This document shows positions 18,040 through 27,250 of a stretch of 64,000 bases of DNA, piece after piece (position 1 is the first letter of the stretch; each line of letters begins with the position of its first letter). Below the pieces are notes generated by a model. That model had not been told where the DNA came from. It did no database searches and was given only the letters and a program-made list of their open reading frames with translations. The position numbers and the translations under genes are program-made. Source of the stretch: Candidatus Limnocylindrales bacterium (GTDB lineage Bacteria > Moduliflexota > Moduliflexia > Moduliflexales > JAUQPW01); the NCBI GenBank assembly GCA_035559535.1, contig DATMBG010000052.1, forward strand, positions 1 to 64,000, given 5' to 3'.

Positions 18040-18831
18040 TTAAATAACTTTGGCTTCCTCCCGTAATAACCGTACCAGTTCTCGACAAACCTCTCTGGGG
18101 TCTCCTTTAAGGATTTTCCCTTTGCTTCGAGGGGGTGGAAGTTCCATACTTAAAACTTTAACTCGAGAACCTTTCTCACCCACCTGGGTAGGATCTAAAC
18201 CCAGGGCTGCCGCGTTCAACTCCTTGAGTTCTTTCTTTTTGGCTTTCATGATATTGGGAAGGGTAGGGTAGCGAGGTTCATTCAACTTCCATTGGGTGGA
18301 AATAACAGCCGGTAGTGGACCTTCGATTACTTCCTTGGCTCCTTCAATATCCCGATAAGCCATGAACTTTCGGGCGTTGGGATCTACTTCTAACTTGACG
18401 ACGATGGTTGCCTGGGGTAATCCCAACAATTCCGCCAGGTAGGCGGGAACACTCATGGTATCCTGGTCGATGGCCTGTTTCCCACAAAATATAATATCAT
18501 AAGGAAGTTGCTGAATAGCCTTTGAGAGGATGAGCGCCGTTGTGTAAGGATCTGAATTCTCAAAGGCCGGATCCCAAAGTTGAATGGCTTTATCGGCTCC
18601 CATGGCCAGGCACATTCTAAGAGCCTCTTTGACCCGCTCTGGACCTATGGAGATAACCGTAACTTCGCCGCCGAATCGCTCCTTAAGTCGGATGGCTTCT
18701 TCCACAGCGAAGTCATCGTAGGTGTTGACGATAAATTTAACCCCCTCGGGATCAATATGTTTTCCGTCTTTCCCAACCCGTACCTTTGTCGTTGTATCCG
18801 GAACTTGCTTGATGCAAACGATGATGTTCAT
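18040..18831 (-). CDS. etfB: Electron transfer flavoprotein beta subunit
   Basis: AMP-binding half of ETF, 263 residues. Typical motifs are the N-terminal CIKQVPDTT, CGKQAIDQDT with VPAYLAELLGLP, and the ETF-beta signature LNEPRYPTLPNIMKAKKK, which contacts acyl-CoA dehydrogenases. It forms the heterodimer with EtfA encoded next. Placement inside the acyl-CoA cluster, between two dehydrogenase genes, ties it to this pathway. Confidence 0.95.
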   Translation of the reverse strand: MNIIVCIKQVPDTTTKVRVGKDGKHIDPEGVKFIVNTYDDFAVEEAIRLKERFGGEVTVISIGPERVKEALRMCLAMGADKAIQLWDPAFENSDPYTTALILSKAIQQLPYDIIFCGKQAIDQDTMSVPAYLAELLGLPQATIVVKLEVDPNARKFMAYRDIEGAKEVIEGPLPAVISTQWKLNEPRYPTLPNIMKAKKKELKELNAAALGLDPTQVGEKGSRVKVLSMELPPPRSKGKILKGDPREVCRELVRLLREEAKVI

Positions 18832-18959
18832 TTTTTAAGTCCCATGCTCAGTCTCCAGTCTCGAGTCCAAAATCCCAAATCTCAGGCCCTACTCAAAAAG
18901 TCGATTGTCCTTCCCGCCGAGTCTGGATAAGACCTTCTCAACGGACCTGGGATGAACTG

Positions 18960-18987
18960 GTAGAGGCACAGCATGCTGTGCCTCTAC
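18960..18987. repeat. 28-bp perfect palindrome, fixed-end family
   Basis: GTAGAGGCACAGCA followed by its exact complement TGCTGTGCCTCTAC. It lies between the third acyl-CoA dehydrogenase gene and etfB and has the same 28-bp length as the copies at 15714, 58193 and 59643. Confidence 0.85.
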
Positions 18988-19064
18988 TTTATTTCTCAAC
19001 GTTTTCGGAGTCTGAAGTTGATCAAACCTGGCTTCAGGCTTTGGACTTTAGGCTTGAGACTTCT

Positions 19065-20204
19065 TTATTTCAACAGATTGGCGGCAATTATCAATCTTTG
19101 TATTTCTGAAGTTCCCTCGTAAATTTCGGTAATTTTAGCATCCCGAAAATAACGTTCCACGGGATAATCTTTGATATAACCGTAACCTCCGTGAATCTGA
19201 ACGGCTTTATGGGTTGCCCGCATAGCCGTTTCAGAAGCAAAGAGTTTTGCCATAGAAGACTCTTTGGTATGACGAACGCCTTTATCTTTCAGGGTTGCCG
19301 CTTTTAAAGTTAAAAGTCGGGCGCACTCAATTTCGGTGGCCATATCTGCCAGCATCCATTGAATAGCCTGGAAGTTAGAAATCGGCTGCCCAAACTGGAC
19401 CCGTTCCTTGGAGTATTTAATCGATTGCTCTAGGGCCGCCTGGGCAATTCCCACGGCCTGGGCGGCAATTCCAATGCGTCCGCCATCCAGGGTTTCCATG
19501 GCTATTTTAAAACCTTTTCCCAACTCCCCAAGAAGGTTCTCTTTGGGAATTAAACAATCTTCAAAAACCAGAGATGCCGTGTCGGAGCCGCAAATTCCTA
19601 ATTTTTTTTCGATCTTACCTATGGAAAACCCCGGGGTATCCAATTCGACAATGAAGGCACTGATGCCATGATGACCTTTGGTTTTATCTGTAACTGCAAA
19701 TAGAATGCAAATATCCGCATGGGCTCCATTGGTTGTGAAGTTTTTTCGTCCATTGATAACCCATTTATCTCCTTTTAACACGGCCGTCGTTTGTTGATTG
19801 GCAGCGTCAGAACCGGCGTTGGGTTCTGAAAGGGCGAAGCACCCTAACCACTCGCCCTTGGCCAGGGGAACCAGATACTTTTGTTTTTGCTCCTCGGTCC
19901 CGTTCCGTAGAAGCGGATCACATACCAGGGAGTTATTAACCGACATAATGACAGAAGTACTGGCACAGGCCTTAGCAATTTCTTCCATGGCCAGAACATA
20001 ACTGACCGTATCAACTCCGGCTCCCCCGTACTTTTCCGGAACCATCATCCCCATCAGGTTAAGTTCTGCCATTTTCTTAACCGTTTCCGCCGGATATCGA
20101 GCCTCTGCATCGATCTCCGCGGCCAGCGGAGCCACTTCCTTTTCAGCAAACTCCCGAACCATCTGCTGAATCATTTTTTGATCTTCCGTAAGCTCAAATC
20201 TCAT
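19065..20204 (-). CDS. Acyl-CoA dehydrogenase (3 of 3), butyryl-CoA dehydrogenase-like
   Basis: A 379-residue FAD enzyme. Seen: [37 protein letters not shown] and [11 protein letters not shown] with the catalytic Glu. Sequence and length resemble short-chain (butyryl-CoA) dehydrogenases. It is encoded immediately downstream of 3-hydroxybutyryl-CoA dehydrogenase and thiolase and upstream of EtfBA, so butyryl-CoA to crotonyl-CoA is the likely step (inference from context). Confidence 0.93.
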   Translation of the reverse strand: MRFELTEDQKMIQQMVREFAEKEVAPLAAEIDAEARYPAETVKKMAELNLMGMMVPEKYGGAGVDTVSYVLAMEEIAKACASTSVIMSVNNSLVCDPLLRNGTEEQKQKYLVPLAKGEWLGCFALSEPNAGSDAANQQTTAVLKGDKWVINGRKNFTTNGAHADICILFAVTDKTKGHHGISAFIVELDTPGFSIGKIEKKLGICGSDTASLVFEDCLIPKENLLGELGKGFKIAMETLDGGRIGIAAQAVGIAQAALEQSIKYSKERVQFGQPISNFQAIQWMLADMATEIECARLLTLKAATLKDKGVRHTKESSMAKLFASETAMRATHKAVQIHGGYGYIKDYPVERYFRDAKITEIYEGTSEIQRLIIAANLLK

Positions 20205-20222
20205 AGTTTAAGAGGTAATAAG

Positions 20223-20394
20223 AGTATGGAGGTGTGGAAGTATGGGAGTGTGGGGGGTATGGGAGGAGGGAAGTATGAAAAATTTTTCCCCACTCCCACA
20301 CTTCTCTCCTCCCAACATACTTCCCCACACCCATACTTTCCTACTCCCGCGCTCCCATACCCCCCACACTCCCATACTTCCACACCTCCATACT
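20223..20394. repeat. Octamer inverted repeat (locus E) with perfect 43-bp stem
   Basis: The 43 bases at 20223-20265 are the exact reverse complement of 20352-20394, with an 86-base spacer that itself consists of the same octamer steps (CACTCCCA, CACTTCTC, TACTTCCC). It is the strongest hairpin in the window. It separates the dehydrogenase gene from the 3-hydroxyacyl-CoA dehydrogenase gene. Confidence 0.92.
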
Positions 20395-20397
20395 TCC

Positions 20398-21258
20398 TCA
20401 CTCTCCAGGGTATTCATAAAAGCCTTTTCCGGTTTTTCTTCCCAGGTGGCCTGCATCGACCATTTTTCTTAGTAAGGGGCAGGGGCGGTATTTAGAGTCT
20501 CCAAAACCCTTATACAGGGTCTCCATAATAGCCAGGCAGACATCCAAACCGATAAAATCGGCCAGTTCCAGGGGTCCCATGGGTTGATTGGTACCTAACT
20601 TCATCATGGTATCGATGGCTTCCTTGGTGGCAACCCCTTCCTGGAGGGCAAATATGGCCTCGTTGATCATAGGCATGAAAATTCGATTTACAGCAAAACC
20701 CGGGGAGTCTTGAGCTTCGGCAACTACTTTATCTAGCTTTTCACAAACAGATCGGGTAACCTGGAAAGTCTCTTCGCTGGTCAGGTATCCTCGAATCACT
20801 TCAACGAGTTTCATGAGGGGAGGGGGATTCATAAAGTGCATGCCAATAACTTTCTGAGGACGTTTTGTTGCGGCACCTAATCGGGTGATGGATATGGAAG
20901 AGGTATTGCTGGCCAGAATCACCTCTTTTTCACAGATTTCATCCAGCTTTTTAAAAAGCTCCAGCTTAAGATCCTCTTTCTCGCTGGCTGCTTCTATCAC
21001 AAAGTGGACCTCTCTGAGGTCTTTTAGCCCGGTTGTCCCCCGAATTCGCCCCAAAACCTGATCTTTCTCCTGGGGTGTTAATTTCCCTTTACTCACCATT
21101 TTATTTAATCCCGAAGCAATCTTCTCCTGACCTTTTTGAACCAACTCCTGGGTTATATCTACCAGGGTGACCTCGTAGCCGGATACTGCACAAATCTGAG
21201 CAATTCCATGACCCATAGTTCCGGCGCCGATTACGCCGATTTTTTTAATTTCTGTCAT
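20398..21258 (-). CDS. hbd: 3-hydroxybutyryl-CoA dehydrogenase
   Basis: Oxidises 3-hydroxybutyryl-CoA to acetoacetyl-CoA with NAD(P)+. The 286-residue length is that of single-function HBD enzymes rather than FadB fusions. The Rossmann motif is [14 protein letters not shown] (8-21). ASNTSSI and the catalytic-His segment [16 protein letters not shown] follow, then GFAVNRI and the C-terminal dimer domain. It is encoded between the thiolase and the butyryl-CoA-dehydrogenase-like gene. The matching enoyl-CoA hydratase is not in this window. Confidence 0.95.
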   Translation of the reverse strand: MTEIKKIGVIGAGTMGHGIAQICAVSGYEVTLVDITQELVQKGQEKIASGLNKMVSKGKLTPQEKDQVLGRIRGTTGLKDLREVHFVIEAASEKEDLKLELFKKLDEICEKEVILASNTSSISITRLGAATKRPQKVIGMHFMNPPPLMKLVEVIRGYLTSEETFQVTRSVCEKLDKVVAEAQDSPGFAVNRIFMPMINEAIFALQEGVATKEAIDTMMKLGTNQPMGPLELADFIGLDVCLAIMETLYKGFGDSKYRPCPLLRKMVDAGHLGRKTGKGFYEYPGE

Positions 21259-21350
21259 TTGCTCGTTGTCCGTAATTTTTTGCCTCAGAGGCCTAGTAGA
21301 TACAGAGAAAAGTAAAAATTTACCTCTGCATTTTCTGTGCCTCCGCGGTT

Positions 21351-22547
21351 TTATCTTTTAACCACCATAGCCACTGCGTTACCTCCGCCCAGGCAGAGCG
21401 TTACCAGGCCTGTTCGCACGTCCCGTTCCATCATTTCGTAAAGTAAAGTAGTCAAAATGCGGGCTCCTGTAGCCCCGATGGGATGGCCCAGGGCTACAGC
21501 GCCACCGTTGACATTGACCTTATCCAGGCTCAGACCTAATTCCCTACAAACGGCCAGGACTGCAACCGAAAACGCCTCGTTCAATTCCACCAGGTCAATG
21601 TCATCCAGGGAGAGTCCCGTTTTTTCCAGTACTTTTCTAACTGCCACCACCGGGGCCATCATAACCCATTCCGGGGCCAGTCCACCCGTTGCATAGCCTA
21701 CAATAGAAGCCAGGGGTCGAATCCCCAGCTCTTCCGCTTTCTCTCGAGATGTCACGACTACGGCTGCAGCCCCATCACTGATACCCGGCGCATTTCCGGC
21801 CGTAATGGTTCCATTTTCTTTAAAAGCCGGTTTCAGTTGGGCTAACTGCTCCAGGCTGGTTTCCCGAGGGTCTTCATCGGTATCAAAAAGAAAGGTAGGG
21901 TGATCCTGTCGGGACCTGTCTCCCTTCTTCTGGGGAACTTCTACCGGGACGATTTCTTTTTTGAACTTGCCGGTAGCAATGGCCTGTAAAGCTCGTTGGT
22001 AACTCTGAAGAGCATATTCATCCTGTTCCCTTCGGCCGATCCCGTATTTTTCAGCGACCAACTCTCCGGTGTTTCCCATATGAAAGTCATTATAAACATC
22101 CCAAAGCCCATCCCAGATCATTAGATCCAGTAATCTTCCATGCCCCATTCGATAACCGTTCCGGGCTCTATCTAAGGCATAAGGGGCCTGACTCATGTTT
22201 TCCATGCCTCCTGCCACAACAACCTGAGCGTCTCCCAAAGCTACAGCCTGAGCGGCTAAAACAACAGCTTTTAGCCCGGAGGCGCAAACTTTATTAATCG
22301 TCAAAGCTGAAACCGCAGGCGGTAATCCGGCTCCCAATGCCGCTTGCCTGGCAGGTGCCTGCCCGAGCCCTGCCGAGAGGACATTGCCCATAATCACCTC
22401 GTCGACCAAATCTTTAGAAATTCCTGCTCTTCGGATAGCCTCTTCAATCACCAGGCTTCCGAGTTTGGTAGCTTTAATAGAGCTCAAGGATCCATTAAAA
22501 CTCCCAATAGGTGTACGGGCTGCACTAATAATGACGACTTCTTTCAT
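21351..22547 (-). CDS. atoB: Acetyl-CoA C-acetyltransferase (thiolase)
   Basis: Reversible thiolysis of acetoacetyl-CoA to two acetyl-CoA. A complete 398-residue degradative/biosynthetic thiolase with all catalytic residues: nucleophile Cys88 in INKVCASG, His in [10 protein letters not shown], and the second Cys in [10 protein letters not shown]. It is the first structural gene behind the MerR regulator and the terminal step of the cluster. In contrast, the thiolase-fold protein at 12041-13291 lacks the cysteines. Confidence 0.95.
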   Translation of the reverse strand: MKEVVIISAARTPIGSFNGSLSSIKATKLGSLVIEEAIRRAGISKDLVDEVIMGNVLSAGLGQAPARQAALGAGLPPAVSALTINKVCASGLKAVVLAAQAVALGDAQVVVAGGMENMSQAPYALDRARNGYRMGHGRLLDLMIWDGLWDVYNDFHMGNTGELVAEKYGIGRREQDEYALQSYQRALQAIATGKFKKEIVPVEVPQKKGDRSRQDHPTFLFDTDEDPRETSLEQLAQLKPAFKENGTITAGNAPGISDGAAAVVVTSREKAEELGIRPLASIVGYATGGLAPEWVMMAPVVAVRKVLEKTGLSLDDIDLVELNEAFSVAVLAVCRELGLSLDKVNVNGGAVALGHPIGATGARILTTLLYEMMERDVRTGLVTLCLGGGNAVAMVVKR

Positions 22548-22621
22548 AAGGATATAGAACAGGAGAATTAAGAGAAAGGGAAGGTAATACGTTGTAAAGT
22601 TGATTCTGTGTAACTCTCTCC

Positions 22622-22679
22622 CCTCACCTCCGGCCCCTCTCCCACGCTGCGGGAGAGGGGCCGGAGGTGAGGGCCGCGT
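22622..22679. repeat. CCTCACCTCCGGCCCCTCTCCC hairpin
   Basis: CCTCACCTCCGGCCCCTCTCCC pairs with GGGAGAGGGGCCGGAGGTGAGG around a short ACGCTGC loop, a stem of about 22 bp. A related, less perfect sequence closes the window at about 63928-63978. It sits between the MerR gene and the thiolase gene and has no T-tail. Confidence 0.8.
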
Positions 22680-22692
22680 AGTAGGTCCAGAA

Positions 22693-23103
22693 TTATTTTA
22701 ACTTCGATTCAGAGAGTTCTTGTAACTTCTTGACCATACGTTCCCGATACTCTTGAATCTCCTTTTTCAACTGCTCCAGTTGATTGATCCGATCATCCAC
22801 CCGAGCCAAATGTTCATCTAAGAGCTCAATAAGCCGGGGAAGAACTTTTTCGTTGGTTCTGTGAATTCGATAAATATCTTCCAGTTCGAGCATTTCGGCT
22901 AGAGATAGTCCTAAACATTTTAGTTTCTGAATAAATCGTATCCGCTGATAATCCGCCTGGGTATAAATCCTCTTTCCATTCTCCGTCCGTTTAACCGTAC
23001 TCATTAAACCGATTTCTTCGTAATATCGAATCGTTCGAGTGCTGATTCCTACACGCCTGGCAAGTTCACCAATCTGCATGTAGCCTTCGGATTGGTCTTG
23101 CAT
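22693..23103 (-). CDS. MerR-family transcriptional regulator
   Basis: A 136-residue regulator with an N-terminal winged-helix MerR domain ([25 protein letters not shown]) and a C-terminal coiled-coil dimerisation helix (about 75-130). No metal-binding Cys cluster is present, so it senses something other than metals. AAAGGAG lies eight bases before the ATG. It is placed at the head of the acyl-CoA cluster and divergent from livG. A near-palindromic operator candidate lies just upstream. MerR regulators of this kind (LiuR type) control branched-chain and fatty acyl-CoA catabolism, so control of both flanking operons is likely (inference). Confidence 0.88.
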   Translation of the reverse strand: MQDQSEGYMQIGELARRVGISTRTIRYYEEIGLMSTVKRTENGKRIYTQADYQRIRFIQKLKCLGLSLAEMLELEDIYRIHRTNEKVLPRLIELLDEHLARVDDRINQLEQLKKEIQEYRERMVKKLQELSESKLK

Positions 23104-23423
23104 TTTAATAACTCCTTTTCCCAGTTTACGTAAACGTAATGTTTAGGGGAATAAAAAAAGCCTTTTCTACAAATTATTTTCAGACAAAAGTAAATTAAAA
23201 TGATTCTCAATCTACCCTTATGAATGCTTCAGTCCTGGGGGTTTGTCAAGGAAAATAAGAAATATCTCGAAAATCGAAACTTCCAGAATAATTTTCTTGC
23301 ATTTCCAAAAATTAAAGGTAAAAATAAGATAACTTGTTAAAACTTTGTGAACAAGCTCCCAGCCTCAAGGAAAGATTTCTTCTTATTAGGAAACTATAAA
23401 TCAACACAGCGTAAAAGGGTAGT
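23104..23423. other. Divergent intergenic region between merR-type gene and livG
   Basis: 320 bases, AT-rich, no open frame of note. It carries the operator candidate at 23125-23139. No other repeat was seen. A promoter for livG should lie here, but no clear -35/-10 pair can be assigned by eye. Confidence 0.6.
23125..23139. promoter_or_regulatory. Candidate MerR/LiuR-type operator
   Basis: TTTACGTAAACGTAA is a near-palindrome of two ACGT half-sites, 22 bases upstream of the MerR start codon. It resembles the operator class known for LiuR-like MerR regulators, and its place between divergent operons suits autoregulation. Confidence 0.5.
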
Positions 23424-24218
23424 ATGGTCCAGTTATGTTTAGAGAATCTCCATCTTCGGTTTGGAGGAGTTAAAGCCTTAGACGGAGTCAGCCTGGAAGT
23501 TAAAAGAGGGGAGTTATTTGCTCTTATTGGTCCCAATGGAGCCGGAAAGACCAGTATCTTCAATTGCATCAGCGGACTTTACAAACCCCAGGAAGGGAGG
23601 ATTCTCTTTGAAGGGGAGGACCTGATCCCACTCAAGCCCCATCAGATTGCAGCACGTGGCATTGCGAGGACTTTTCAAAATATTGAACTTTTTAAAGGAA
23701 TGACGGTACTGGACAATATCAAACTGGGGCGGCATATTCATTTAAAATCCGGAGTTTTTGCAAGCAGTTTCTTCTACGGTAAAGCCCGGTCTGAGGAGCT
23801 GGCCCATCGTAAAATCATTGAGGAGAAGGTCATCGATTTACTGGAGATCCAGGGAATTCGAAAAAAGATCGTAGGGACTCTACCCTATGGCCTCCAAAAA
23901 CGCGTGGAACTGGCCCGGGCCTTGGCGATGGAACCCCGGCTCTTGCTCCTGGATGAACCCATGGCTGGTATGAATGTAGAAGAAACAGAGGACATGGCCC
24001 GATTTATTTTGGATATTAAAGAGGAGATGGGTATGACTCTAATCATGATCGAGCATGATATGGGGGTGGTCATGGACATTTCGGATCGGGTCTGCGTATT
24101 GGATTTTGGTAAAAAAATAGCCGAGGGTCTTCCACGGGAAATTCAACAAAATCCCCATGTTATTAATGCTTATTTAGGTAAAGAGGATGAATTTTTAACT
24201 TCCAGCAAGGGCTACTAA
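23424..24218 (+). CDS. livG: Branched-chain-type ABC transporter ATP-binding protein LivG
   Basis: Cytoplasmic ATPase subunit, 264 residues, of a HAAT-type importer. Walker A is GPNGAGKT (36-43). LivG-type RTFQNIELFKGMTV, the signature PYGLQKRVELARALA and Walker B LLLLDEP follow. It is the first gene of the plus-strand transporter set that also includes an acyl-CoA synthetase, LivH, LivM and, after an interruption, LivK and LivF. With a synthetase in the operon, a carboxylic acid is as likely a substrate as an amino acid (inference). Confidence 0.93.
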   Translation: MVQLCLENLHLRFGGVKALDGVSLEVKRGELFALIGPNGAGKTSIFNCISGLYKPQEGRILFEGEDLIPLKPHQIAARGIARTFQNIELFKGMTVLDNIKLGRHIHLKSGVFASSFFYGKARSEELAHRKIIEEKVIDLLEIQGIRKKIVGTLPYGLQKRVELARALAMEPRLLLLDEPMAGMNVEETEDMARFILDIKEEMGMTLIMIEHDMGVVMDISDRVCVLDFGKKIAEGLPREIQQNPHVINAYLGKEDEFLTSSKGY

Positions 24219-24305
24219 AGGCTATGAAGGGTCCAGATAACCGCTGGGTTACCTCTATCGATCGGTCCTTCGGGATTCCCGGTGGATTATCTTTTCTTGT
24301 CGTTC

Positions 24306-26204
24306 ATGAATCTGACACTACCGAAGCTTTTGGCTCAAAATGCAAAAAAATTTGGAGATAAAAAAATTGCCATTCGGGAAAAGGAATTTGGAATCTGGCA
24401 AGAGGTTACGTGGAAGGCTTATTACGAAAATGTGAAAGCGCTTTCTCTGGGTTTGATCAGCCTGGGCTTTGAAAGGGGGGATACCCTTGCCATTCTAGGC
24501 GATAATCGACCCGAGTGGATTTATACCGAGCTGGCTGCTCAAGCCGCCGGGGGAATTTCTGCAGGGATTTATCCGGATAGTTTACCAGAGCAGGTTCAAT
24601 ATATTACCGATCATTCCGATGCCAAGTTCATTATGGTGGAGGATCAAGAACAAACCGACAAGGTATTGGAGGTTAAAGATCGGCTTCCCAAATTAAAAAA
24701 AATCATTGTAGATGATTGGAAAGGCTTACGACATTATCGGGATCCTGCCTTAATCGACTTTAAACAGGTACAGGAGCTAGGCCGAGAATTAGAAAGAAAA
24801 GCTCCTGGTTTGTTTGAGGAAAATTTAGAGAAAGGGAGCCCGGAGGATGTTGCCATTCTCTGTTATACCTCTGGTACCACCGGTTTTCCCAAGGGAGCCA
24901 TGTTGTGCCATCGAAACCTTATCAGCATGGCTATGAATCTGGATCAGGTAGATCCGGCTTATGAAACCGATAATTTCGTTTCCTTCCTTCCTCTTCCCTG
25001 GATCGGTGAGCAGATGATGTCCATTTCCTGGGCCCTGGTTAAAGGTTTTACCGTTAACTTTCCGGAATCGGTGGATACGGTGCGGGAAAACATTCGAGAG
25101 ATCGGCCCTCATTTGATGTTTGCACCCCCTCGCATTTGGGAAAAGCTGTGCTCCGACTATCAGGTTAGAATTCAGGATGCCAGTTGGTTAAAAAGGAAAG
25201 TGGCGCAATTTTGTATGCCCATCGGAATGAAGATAGCGGATATGAAACTTCAAAAGAAGATTATCCCTCTTCAGTGGAAGGCTCTATATGCACTGGCCCA
25301 TTTCCTTATGTTTCGGGCTTTAAAAGATCGGTTCGGCTTAACCTTCCTTCGAAACGTTTACACCGGGGGCGCTGCTCTGGGACCTGATGTATTCAAGTTT
25401 TTCCAGGCTATTGGAGTCAGAATCAAACAGATTTACGGTCAAACCGAGATAGCCGGGATCTCGGTCGTCCACCGCAATGATGATATCAAGCTGGAAACGG
25501 TCGGTTTACCTATTCCCAATACCGAGATAAGAATTTCGGATACCGGTGAGATTTTATCCCGAAGCCCCAGTGTCTTTTTAGGTTATTACAAAGACCCGGA
25601 GGCCACTGCCAAAACCCTGGCCGGGGGATGGCTCCATTCAGGGGATGCGGGGCTTATCGATGAAGATGGGCATCTGGTTGTCATCGACCGACTGAAAGAT
25701 GTCATGCAGCTTACTGACGGAACCAAGTTTTCTCCTCAGTTTATTGAGAACAAGCTTAAATATAGTCCTTATATTGCCGAAGCCGTGGTCATCGGTAAAG
25801 GCCGGCCTTATGTTACCGCTTTAATCAATATGGATATGGCTAACACCGGAAAATGGGCCGAAGATCATCGGATCACCTATACGACGTTTACGGACCTTTC
25901 TCAAAAACCGGAGGTGTACCGTCTAATCGAAGAGGAGATCAGGCGGGTTAATCGAGAGTTACCCAAAGCGGCCCGGATTCACAAGTTTGTAATGCTTTAC
26001 AAAGAACTGGATGCCGACGACGATGAATTAACTCGAACCCGAAAGCTCCGCCGGAGTTTCATAGAAACCCGTTATAAACCTCTTATCGAAGCCATGTATG
26101 AAGATCGTTCGGAAATCCAGGTAGAGGCCGAAGTCAAATACCGAGACGGTCGGGAAGTTCTACTTCAAACGGTTATTAAAGTAGGAGTTTTAGAGGAAGG
26201 ATGA
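24306..26204 (+). CDS. Long-chain-type acyl-CoA synthetase (AMP-forming)
   Basis: Activates a carboxylic acid to its CoA thioester through an acyl-adenylate. About 632 residues from the ATG at 24306; a GTG at 24282 would add eight. The ATP-binding P-loop-like motif YTSGTTGFPKGA is near 195. YGQTEIAG, the hinge region DRLKDVMQLTDGTKFSP and a C-terminal lid follow. It belongs to the large-insert FadD15/long-chain group that is often encoded inside Liv-type ABC operons in deltaproteobacteria and actinobacteria. It would trap the imported acid as acyl-CoA and feed the divergent catabolic cluster (inference). Confidence 0.9.
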   Translation: MNLTLPKLLAQNAKKFGDKKIAIREKEFGIWQEVTWKAYYENVKALSLGLISLGFERGDTLAILGDNRPEWIYTELAAQAAGGISAGIYPDSLPEQVQYITDHSDAKFIMVEDQEQTDKVLEVKDRLPKLKKIIVDDWKGLRHYRDPALIDFKQVQELGRELERKAPGLFEENLEKGSPEDVAILCYTSGTTGFPKGAMLCHRNLISMAMNLDQVDPAYETDNFVSFLPLPWIGEQMMSISWALVKGFTVNFPESVDTVRENIREIGPHLMFAPPRIWEKLCSDYQVRIQDASWLKRKVAQFCMPIGMKIADMKLQKKIIPLQWKALYALAHFLMFRALKDRFGLTFLRNVYTGGAALGPDVFKFFQAIGVRIKQIYGQTEIAGISVVHRNDDIKLETVGLPIPNTEIRISDTGEILSRSPSVFLGYYKDPEATAKTLAGGWLHSGDAGLIDEDGHLVVIDRLKDVMQLTDGTKFSPQFIENKLKYSPYIAEAVVIGKGRPYVTALINMDMANTGKWAEDHRITYTTFTDLSQKPEVYRLIEEEIRRVNRELPKAARIHKFVMLYKELDADDDELTRTRKLRRSFIETRYKPLIEAMYEDRSEIQVEAEVKYRDGREVLLQTVIKVGVLEEG

Positions 26205-26209
26205 GGAAA

Positions 26210-26281
26210 GTGTAGGAGTATGGGAGTATAGGAGAATATACTTCCATACTTCCATACCCCCACACTCCCATACTCCTATAC
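26210..26281. repeat. Octamer inverted repeat (locus F)
   Basis: GTGTAGGAGTATGGGAGTATAGGAG at about 26210-26234 faces CTCCCATACTCCTATAC at 26265-26281. The pyrimidine arm has TACTTCCA/TACTTCCA/CACTCCCA octamer steps. It fills the gap between the acyl-CoA synthetase gene and livH and ends twelve bases before the livH ATG. Confidence 0.8.
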
Positions 26282-26292
26282 CTTTAAAATAC

Positions 26293-27180
26293 ATGGATTT
26301 CTTCCTTCAACTGGTTGTAAACGGAATAGTAGTCGGAAGCATTTATGCCCTGGTTGCGTTGGGATTTGTTTTGATCTATAAAGCTTCCGGGATTCTCAAC
26401 CTGGCCCAGGGAGAGTTTCTCATGGTCGGGGCTTATATTTTCTTTGCCATTGTTGATCAATTCCATGTACCCTTGCTTCCGGCCTTTTTTTTAACCCTCC
26501 TTTTCTCGTTTATATTAGGGCTCTTGATAGAGCGATGGGTTCTCAGGCCTTTGATAGGAGAACCGGTTATATCTGTCATTATGGTCACTTTGGGACTTGC
26601 CAGTGTACTACGGGCCCTGGTCCAGGCCTTCTATGGTACGGATACACGACCCTTTCCTGAGTTTTTTTCTCAAAAACCCGTCAATCTATTGGGAATTCCT
26701 GTCGCGACCAGTTATATCGGAAGCTTTATCTGTGTAAGTTTGTTGGTCGTTTTATTTTCCATATTTTTTAAATATACCAAAACGGGTATTGCCATGCGGG
26801 CCACGGCCAGTGACCAGCAAGCTGCCATGTCCATGGGAATTAGTATTAAAAGGATTTTCGCTATTTCCTGGAGTATTGCCGCGGTGGTTTCAGCCATAGG
26901 AGGCATTCTCCTGGGAAATATTCGCGGAGGAATAGATGGATCCCTGGTTTTTCTCGGTTTGAAAGTGATCCCGGTCGTTATCTTAGGGGGTCTGGACAGT
27001 ATTCTTGGAGCCATTTTAGGTGGACTCCTGATAGGAGTTTTTGAGAACCTGGCCGGAGGTTATTTAGATCCTTTCTTTGGGGGAGGGGTTAAGGAAGTAG
27101 CCCCCTTTGTTATTCTGGTTTTAATTTTAATGATTAAACCTTATGGATTATTCGGGACCGAGGAGATAGAGCGGGTGTAG
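26293..27180 (+). CDS. livH: Branched-chain-type ABC transporter permease LivH
   Basis: Integral membrane permease, 295 residues, about eight hydrophobic segments. The LivH signature is clear: an N-terminal GIVVGSIYALVALGFVLIYK, GILNLAQGEF, and the GMRATASD-type cytoplasmic loop (AMRATASDQQAA) followed by ILGGLDSILGAILGGLLIG. It pairs with LivM. No strong ribosome-binding site is seen, because the octamer repeat runs almost to the start codon. Confidence 0.93.
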   Translation: MDFFLQLVVNGIVVGSIYALVALGFVLIYKASGILNLAQGEFLMVGAYIFFAIVDQFHVPLLPAFFLTLLFSFILGLLIERWVLRPLIGEPVISVIMVTLGLASVLRALVQAFYGTDTRPFPEFFSQKPVNLLGIPVATSYIGSFICVSLLVVLFSIFFKYTKTGIAMRATASDQQAAMSMGISIKRIFAISWSIAAVVSAIGGILLGNIRGGIDGSLVFLGLKVIPVVILGGLDSILGAILGGLLIGVFENLAGGYLDPFFGGGVKEVAPFVILVLILMIKPYGLFGTEEIERV

Positions 27181-27184
27181 TACA

Positions 27185-27235
27185 AAGAAGCAAGGGCAAG
27201 AAGCAGGAGTAAAAAATTCTTGTTTCTTGCTTCTT
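27185..27235. repeat. AAGAAGCAAG inverted repeat between livH and livM
   Basis: AAGAAGCAAG at 27185-27194 is the exact complement of CTTGCTTCTT at 27226-27235, and further short copies (CAAGAAGCA, TTCTTGTTTC) lie inside. It is built on the same plan as the octamer hairpins but from a different repeat word. Confidence 0.7.
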
Positions 27236-27250
27236 CCATTTCTCCAACTT

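Noticed and set aside
20208-20495. Open frames on both strands through the octamer hairpin
   Set aside because: They are open because the repeat lacks stop codons; the composition is not protein-like.
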